From an uncultured Nioella sp. (lineage in GTDB: Bacteria; Pseudomonadota; Alphaproteobacteria; Rhodobacterales; Rhodobacteraceae), in assembly GCA_947495575.1 (NCBI GenBank), contig CANLZL010000001.1, forward strand, positions 806,001 through 870,000: a DNA stretch of 64,000 bases. The letters run 5' to 3'. The position numbers were made by a program, and so were the translations under genes. The stretch's first letter is position 1, and each line of letters begins with the position of its first letter. Of this stretch, positions 60,901 through 64,000 are shown piece by piece. Below the pieces are notes generated by a model, which was not told the origin of the DNA, searched no databases, and saw only the letters and a list, made by a program, of their open reading frames with translations.

Positions 60901-61687
60901 GTGTCCGCGTTTGCGGCACGTTGGAGCCCCAAAGCAGCAAGTAGCCTGAGTTGTACCAGTCCGCCGATTCCGGCACGTCGGTTTGTTCGCCCCATGTCAT
61001 GGGCGAGGCCGGCGGCAAGTCGCAATACCAGTCATAGAAGCTCATGCAGACGCCGCCCAAAAGCGACAAGTAGCGAGAGCCAGCAGCGTAAGAAACCATC
61101 GACATCGCGGGGATCGGCGAGAAGCCAAAAACGCGGTCAGGGCCATAGGTTTTTGCGGTGTAAGCGTTTGCGGCGGCCGTGATCTCAGTCGCTTCATCCC
61201 AGGTGGCGCGCACGAAACCGCCTTTGCCCCGGGTCTCAACATACGAGGCACGCAGGATCGGATCATCCTGCAACTTGGTCCAGGCCTCGATCGGCTCCAT
61301 CGTTTCGCGCATCTTGCGCCAAACCTTCATCAGAGCACCGCGGATCAGCGGGTTTTTCACCCTGTTCGCGGAATAAAGGTACCAGCTATAGCTGGCGCCA
61401 CGCGCACAGCCACGCGGTTCGTGGTTCGGCAAATCGGGCCGGGTGCGCGGGTAATCGGTTTGCTGCGTTTCCCAGGTGACGATCCCGGATTTCACGTAAA
61501 TCTTCCACGAGCAGGAGCCGGTGCAGTTCACGCCATGTGTCGAGCGCACAACTTTGTCGTGGCGCCAGCGGTTGCGATAGGTGTCTTCCCAATCACGGTT
61601 TTCGCGGGTGACTTGCCCATGGCCGTTCGAGAATTTCTCGATCTCCTTGGACTGCAGGAAATTCAGTTTGTCGAGTAGGTGGCTCAT
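57965..61687 (-). CDS. narG: Respiratory nitrate reductase alpha subunit
   Basis: The 1240-residue molybdopterin enzyme is full length. His51-x3-Cys55-x3-Cys59 (HGVNCTGSC) starts the FS0 cluster motif. CDLPPASPMTWGEQTDVPESADWYNSGY near residues 208-235 includes the molybdenum-ligand Asp. There is no Tat signal beyond the vestigial N terminus, as in cytoplasmic-facing NarG. It reduces nitrate to nitrite for anaerobic respiration. The upstream spacer to narK2 contains a hairpin. Confidence 0.98.
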   Translation of the reverse strand: MSHLLDKLNFLQSKEIEKFSNGHGQVTRENRDWEDTYRNRWRHDKVVRSTHGVNCTGSCSWKIYVKSGIVTWETQQTDYPRTRPDLPNHEPRGCARGASYSWYLYSANRVKNPLIRGALMKVWRKMRETMEPIEAWTKLQDDPILRASYVETRGKGGFVRATWDEATEITAAANAYTAKTYGPDRVFGFSPIPAMSMVSYAAGSRYLSLLGGVCMSFYDWYCDLPPASPMTWGEQTDVPESADWYNSGYLLLWGSNVPQTRTPDAHFYTEVRYKGTKSAVICPDYSEAAKFGDVWLNAKQGTDAALAMAFGHVILREFHLDRQAEYFEEYTRKYSDFPMLVKMEERDGKLVPGRFLRADDLDGKLGEDNNPEWKTVAYDETSKGLVAPNGSIGYRWGEDGEWNLEEQADGSETSLKMSLVLEEDHDDVVGVDFPYFGGEAIGQFATDANHPDVLTRNIPVKKLQTADGEIAVATVFDLFCANYGLDRGLGGDWVTADYADDMPGTPAWAEKITGVPADKIIHVAREFADNAEKTKGKSMVIIGAAMNHWFHMDMNYRGVINMLVMCGCVGQSGGGWAHYVGQEKLRPQTGWQPLAFALDWGRPPRHMNSTSAWYAHTDQWRYETLTANEILSPTAPEGDWDISLIDYNIRAERMGWLPSAPQLKTNPLEVAKAAKDAGKEIPAYVAENLKSGDLEMSCEDPDNPSNWPRNLFVWRSNLLGSSGKGHEYFLKHLLGTDHGVMGKDLGEDGQQLPKEAKWYADAPKGKLDLLVTIDFRMSTTAVYSDIVLPTASWYEKDDMNTSDMHPFIHPLQAAVDPAYESKSDWEIFKSIAKKFQEIAPGYLGKETDIVALPILHDTPAEIAQDQVKDWKKGECDLIPGKTAPAYVPVERDYTAIYDRFTALGPLLDKLGNGGKGINWNTQDEIDNLAALNGVQLDGPAAGRPKIETAIDACEVILMLAPETNGEVAVKAWEALGKATGREHAHLAEGEHHNKIRFHDIAAQPRKIISSPTWSGIESEKVSYNAGYTNVHELIPWRTLTGRQQLYQDHLWMRAFGEGFMSYRPPVDLKTITEDVQDAGDSLVLNFITPHQKWGIHSTYSDNLLMLTLNRGGPVIWISEVDAKSAGIVDNDWVELYNVNGALTARAVVSQRIKEGTTFMYHAQEKIVNTPGSEKTGNRGGIHNSVTRATLKPTHMIGGYAQQSYGFNYYGTVGSNRDEFVVVRKMKKIDWLDNEPTEQEA

Positions 61688-61712
61688 TTCGCGCTCCCTG
61701 GTGTTTAGGGGG

Positions 61713-61739
61713 CCTGCCCGGACGTGATGCCCGGGCAGG
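61713..61739 (-). other. Intercistronic hairpin between narK2 and narG
   Basis: A perfect 9-bp GC-rich stem CCTGCCCGG / CCGGGCAGG (61713-61721 with 61731-61739) has a 9-base loop and no T-run on the minus strand. It is likely an mRNA processing or stability element rather than a terminator. Confidence 0.65.
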
Positions 61740-61750
61740 GTGAGGTCAGA

Positions 61751-63367
61751 TCAGGGGTTCTTGATGTAGGCGCCGGGGCGCAGGTAGAACCACCAGTTGA
61801 TGACGATGCAGACGCCGTAGAAGGCAGCGAAGCCATAAAGGGCGTATTCGGGTGTGCCGGCCGCCATCTGCTCGCCGAACACTTTCGGGATGATGAAGGC
61901 GCCGTAGGCGGCAACGGCTGCTGTCCAACCCAGTACCGGGCCAGCCTGCTCTTTGTTGAACGCGACGGCGATAGTCCGGAAGGTGGAGCCATTACCGATG
62001 CCGGTCGCTGCAAAAAGGATCAGGAACAGACCGAGGAAGGGGTAGAAGAATTGTTCTGGCGTTGCCGAGGCATAGGCCGCCTGAATGAAGTAGGCGACAC
62101 CCAAGGCCGACGCGACCATGACGATGGAAATCCACTGCGTCACGCGGGCACCACCTAGTTTATCGGCTATCATGCCACCCACCGGGCGGATCAAAGCACC
62201 GATAAAGGGGCCCATCCAGGCAAACATCAGGGCCGAAGGACCGTCTGGGTTCACCGTGTCATGGGTCAGGATGCCGTCAACTTCGATATGGCTGAAGCCG
62301 AAGACAACTTTGATGGTCAGCGCCAGCGCTGCCGAATAACCGATGAAGGAACCGAAGGTCATGGTGTAGATGACCGTCATCGCCCAGGTGTGCTTGTTGC
62401 CAAAGATTTTATATTGGCGTGTCAGGTTTTGACCAACTGCACCCGGGATCATTTTCAATCCCAGCACTGTCAATGCGATCACAATGGGCAGCACGATCCA
62501 TTTGGAGATGCCGAGCCCCGATGTCGACAGGCCACCATCGACGGATGGCAACATCAGCCATGCGCCAAACGCCGCGCAGACAAACCCGATGAGCAACATG
62601 AAGGTAATGATGCCAAAAGCGCCGATTGGGTTGGGGATGTCGGGGCTGACATGTTCATCCCGAATGTTGTTCATGCCGAACCATCCGGCAAAGGCCAGCG
62701 GGATCAGCAGGATCAGCCAAACATAGCCGGCGTTCTGGATGTAGGTCTCGGACCCGGCTGGGATACGGGCAAAGAAGGTACCAGACGTGTTTTCCAGGAT
62801 CATCGGCTCGCCGCCGAAGAGGCTGAAGGTCATGACCAGCGGGATCACGATCTGCATCGTGGTCACACCGAAATTGCCAAGGCCCGCGTTCATGCCAAGA
62901 GCGTAGCCTTGAATCTTCTTGGGGAAGAAGAACGAGATGTTCGACATGGAAGACGAGAAGTTACCGCCACCGATGCCAGACAGGAATGCAAGGATCTGGA
63001 ACCACCAGAGCGGTGTGTTGGGATCCTGCAAGGCAAAGCCCGTCAAGGCGGCCGGGATCATTAGCAGGGCGGTGGTAAAGAAGATGGTGTTTCGTCCACC
63101 CGCGATCCGGATAAAGAATGTGGACGGAATGCGAAGCGTCGCGCCGGTCAGACCGGCGATGGCCGCCAGTGTGAAAAGCTGTGAGTTTTCAAAGGCAAAG
63201 CCCAGGTTGATCATCTGAACAGTAATGATCCCCCAATAGAGCCAGACCGCAAAACCGCAAAGCAGCGAGGGAATGGAAATCCAGAGATTGCGGTTTGCAA
63301 TCCCCTTACCGGTGGAGGACCAAAAGCCCTCATCATCCGGTGTGTAGTTTCTTAGGTCTTGTCCCAC
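61751..63367 (-). CDS. narK: Nitrate/nitrite transporter of the MFS (NarK2-type)
   Basis: The 538-residue protein has twelve hydrophobic segments and nitrate-signature stretches (GLTGATLRIPSTFFIRIAGGRNT near residue 75, SGIGGGNFSSSMSNISFFFP near residue 135, GIGNGSTFRTIAVAFNKEQAGPVLGWTAAVAAYG near residue 455). The length and long loops match the NarK2-type nitrate/nitrite antiporter. It follows narK1 by 70 bases and precedes narG. In some relatives the two NarK domains are fused; here they are separate genes. Confidence 0.94.
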   Translation of the reverse strand: MGQDLRNYTPDDEGFWSSTGKGIANRNLWISIPSLLCGFAVWLYWGIITVQMINLGFAFENSQLFTLAAIAGLTGATLRIPSTFFIRIAGGRNTIFFTTALLMIPAALTGFALQDPNTPLWWFQILAFLSGIGGGNFSSSMSNISFFFPKKIQGYALGMNAGLGNFGVTTMQIVIPLVMTFSLFGGEPMILENTSGTFFARIPAGSETYIQNAGYVWLILLIPLAFAGWFGMNNIRDEHVSPDIPNPIGAFGIITFMLLIGFVCAAFGAWLMLPSVDGGLSTSGLGISKWIVLPIVIALTVLGLKMIPGAVGQNLTRQYKIFGNKHTWAMTVIYTMTFGSFIGYSAALALTIKVVFGFSHIEVDGILTHDTVNPDGPSALMFAWMGPFIGALIRPVGGMIADKLGGARVTQWISIVMVASALGVAYFIQAAYASATPEQFFYPFLGLFLILFAATGIGNGSTFRTIAVAFNKEQAGPVLGWTAAVAAYGAFIIPKVFGEQMAAGTPEYALYGFAAFYGVCIVINWWFYLRPGAYIKNP

Positions 63368-63393
63368 GAGTATCTCCTCGTTTCTTGAGGTTA

Positions 63394-63426
63394 TGGCGCC
63401 CGCCCGGGCAAGGCAGGTGGGCGCCA
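63394..63426 (-). other. Intercistronic hairpin between narK1 and narK2
   Basis: An 11-bp stem with one G-T pair (TGGCGCCCGCC 63394-63404 with GGTGGGCGCCA 63416-63426) and an 11-base loop. There is no T-run. The position is equivalent to the hairpin before narG. Confidence 0.65.
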
Positions 63427-63437
63427 GTATTTATGTA

Positions 63438-64000
63438 TCAGTCAGCAGCAGGGGCGTTTTGAGTGCGACCTTCGATGGCGGTCAGACCCTCTTGCAATGC
63501 AGCGTTTGCTTTTTCCGCCCGGCGGCGCAGCGTCTCGATATTGGCAGCGGCGAAGGCTTTGCGTTCTTCGTCTTCCTGACGGGTCGAGAAGCGGACGAAG
63601 AAGGCCAGGAACGACGCGCAGGTCACGACGACACCAAGGATAAAGAAGGCCTCAGACCAGTCGATGACGTTCTTGAACAGGAAGCCTGCCAGAACCGCGC
63701 CAGCGTTACCGCCTGCACCCACAACACCTGCAACCGCACCAAGGGCCTTTTTGTTGATGAAAGGGACCACAGAGTAGGTGGCGCCTTCGGCCATCTGCGT
63801 GAACAGCGAGAACACGATAAGCGAGGGCAGGGCCAGAAACAGAACGCTCATTTGGCTAAAGACCATCAGCGCGCAACCTTCAAAGAAGAGGCACATGAAG
63901 AGCCAGAAGGCGCGACCTTTGAGGCCCCAGAGCGATCCAAAGTTGTCGCCGAAGATGCCGCCAAGTGTCCGGGCAAATAGGTTCATCAGGCCAAAGGAGG
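63438..64000 (-). CDS. narK: Nitrate transporter (NarK1-type), partial (5' end outside window)
   Basis: The frame is open to the last base (residues SFGLMNLFARTLGGIFGD at the edge), so only about 187 C-terminal residues are seen. They contain the last four to five membrane helices of an MFS nitrate transporter (GLKGRAFWLFMCLFFEGCALMVFSQM, GATYSVVPFINKKALGAVAGVVGAGGNAGAVLAGFLFK) and a charged helical tail. The NKKALGAVAGVVGAGGNAGA segment is the nitrate signature of the NarK1 nitrate/H+ symporter type. The promoter of the nar operon lies beyond the window. Confidence 0.92.
   Translation of the reverse strand, partial: SFGLMNLFARTLGGIFGDNFGSLWGLKGRAFWLFMCLFFEGCALMVFSQMSVLFLALPSLIVFSLFTQMAEGATYSVVPFINKKALGAVAGVVGAGGNAGAVLAGFLFKNVIDWSEAFFILGVVVTCASFLAFFVRFSTRQEDEERKAFAAANIETLRRRAEKANAALQEGLTAIEGRTQNAPAAD

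Noticed and set aside
59831-60949. 372-codon open frame antisense to narG
   Set aside because: It lies entirely within the conserved narG coding region and has no family features.

Overview
The window is a moderately high-GC chromosome segment of an alphaproteobacterium, most likely a Rhodobacterales / Roseobacter-clade member. This rests on gene content and order: tkt-gap-gap-pgk-fda, purF near cvpA-radA, an MlaFE pair next to alr and dnaB, alphaproteobacterial-type curli genes with a CsgH-like protein, and a narKKGHJI respiratory cluster. It holds one tRNA gene, no rRNA, and no phage, insertion sequence or CRISPR array that I can see.

Layout. (1) 1-8458, minus strand: central carbon metabolism (transketolase, two GAPDHs flanking a 47-residue membrane protein, phosphoglycerate kinase, an exported helical-repeat protein and a class I aldolase cut by the window edge), with good intrinsic terminators behind several genes. 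(2) 8731-29608: housekeeping and small conserved genes (coiled-coil protein + zapA, a GYD-domain gene broken by an amber codon, SDR, DUF1284, DUF2199, purF, a winged-helix/hydrolase fusion, cvpA, radA, PqiA-like, pentapeptide protein, MlaFE-like transporter, alr, agmatine-deiminase-like protein, dnaB, pyrE, pyrC). A dispersed palindromic element occurs twice in inverted orientation around 11.2 and 12.6 kb. (3) 29.9-34.1 kb: tRNA-Leu(CAA), a glycosyltransferase, a three-gene curli set (curlin, CsgH-like, curlin) without secretion genes, and a class IV aminotransferase. (4) 34.2-50.8 kb: an accessory catabolic island. It comprises a BCCT transporter, a LysR regulator, a cytoplasmic formylglycine-type sulfatase, a cupin, a split transketolase, a DMSO-reductase-family molybdoenzyme, a FGGY sugar kinase, a zinc-type alcohol dehydrogenase lacking its structural-zinc cysteines, an AraD-like class II aldolase, a SorC-type regulator and a NitT/TauT-type ABC importer. 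(5) 50.8-64 kb: a DEAD-box helicase and a long minus-strand respiratory nitrate reductase cluster (narK1-narK2-narG-narH-narJ-narI-ppiC) continuing into a beta-carbonic anhydrase and a DUF2478 protein before a terminator.

The most interesting region is the 37-50.8 kb island. A 31-bp A/T-rich element, 18 positions of which are identical in all three copies, lies in front of the sulfatase, in the divergent promoter between the split transketolase and the molybdoenzyme operon, and in front of the ABC importer. This links the units into one predicted regulon, most simply controlled by the SorC-type protein encoded at the end of the central operon. I infer uptake of a sulfated (or sulfur-containing) polyol or sugar, removal of sulfate in the cytoplasm, oxidation, phosphorylation, aldol cleavage or epimerisation and transketolase recycling. 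The substrate is not identifiable from sequence alone.

All functions are assigned by recognising motifs and family resemblance by eye; no database search was run.
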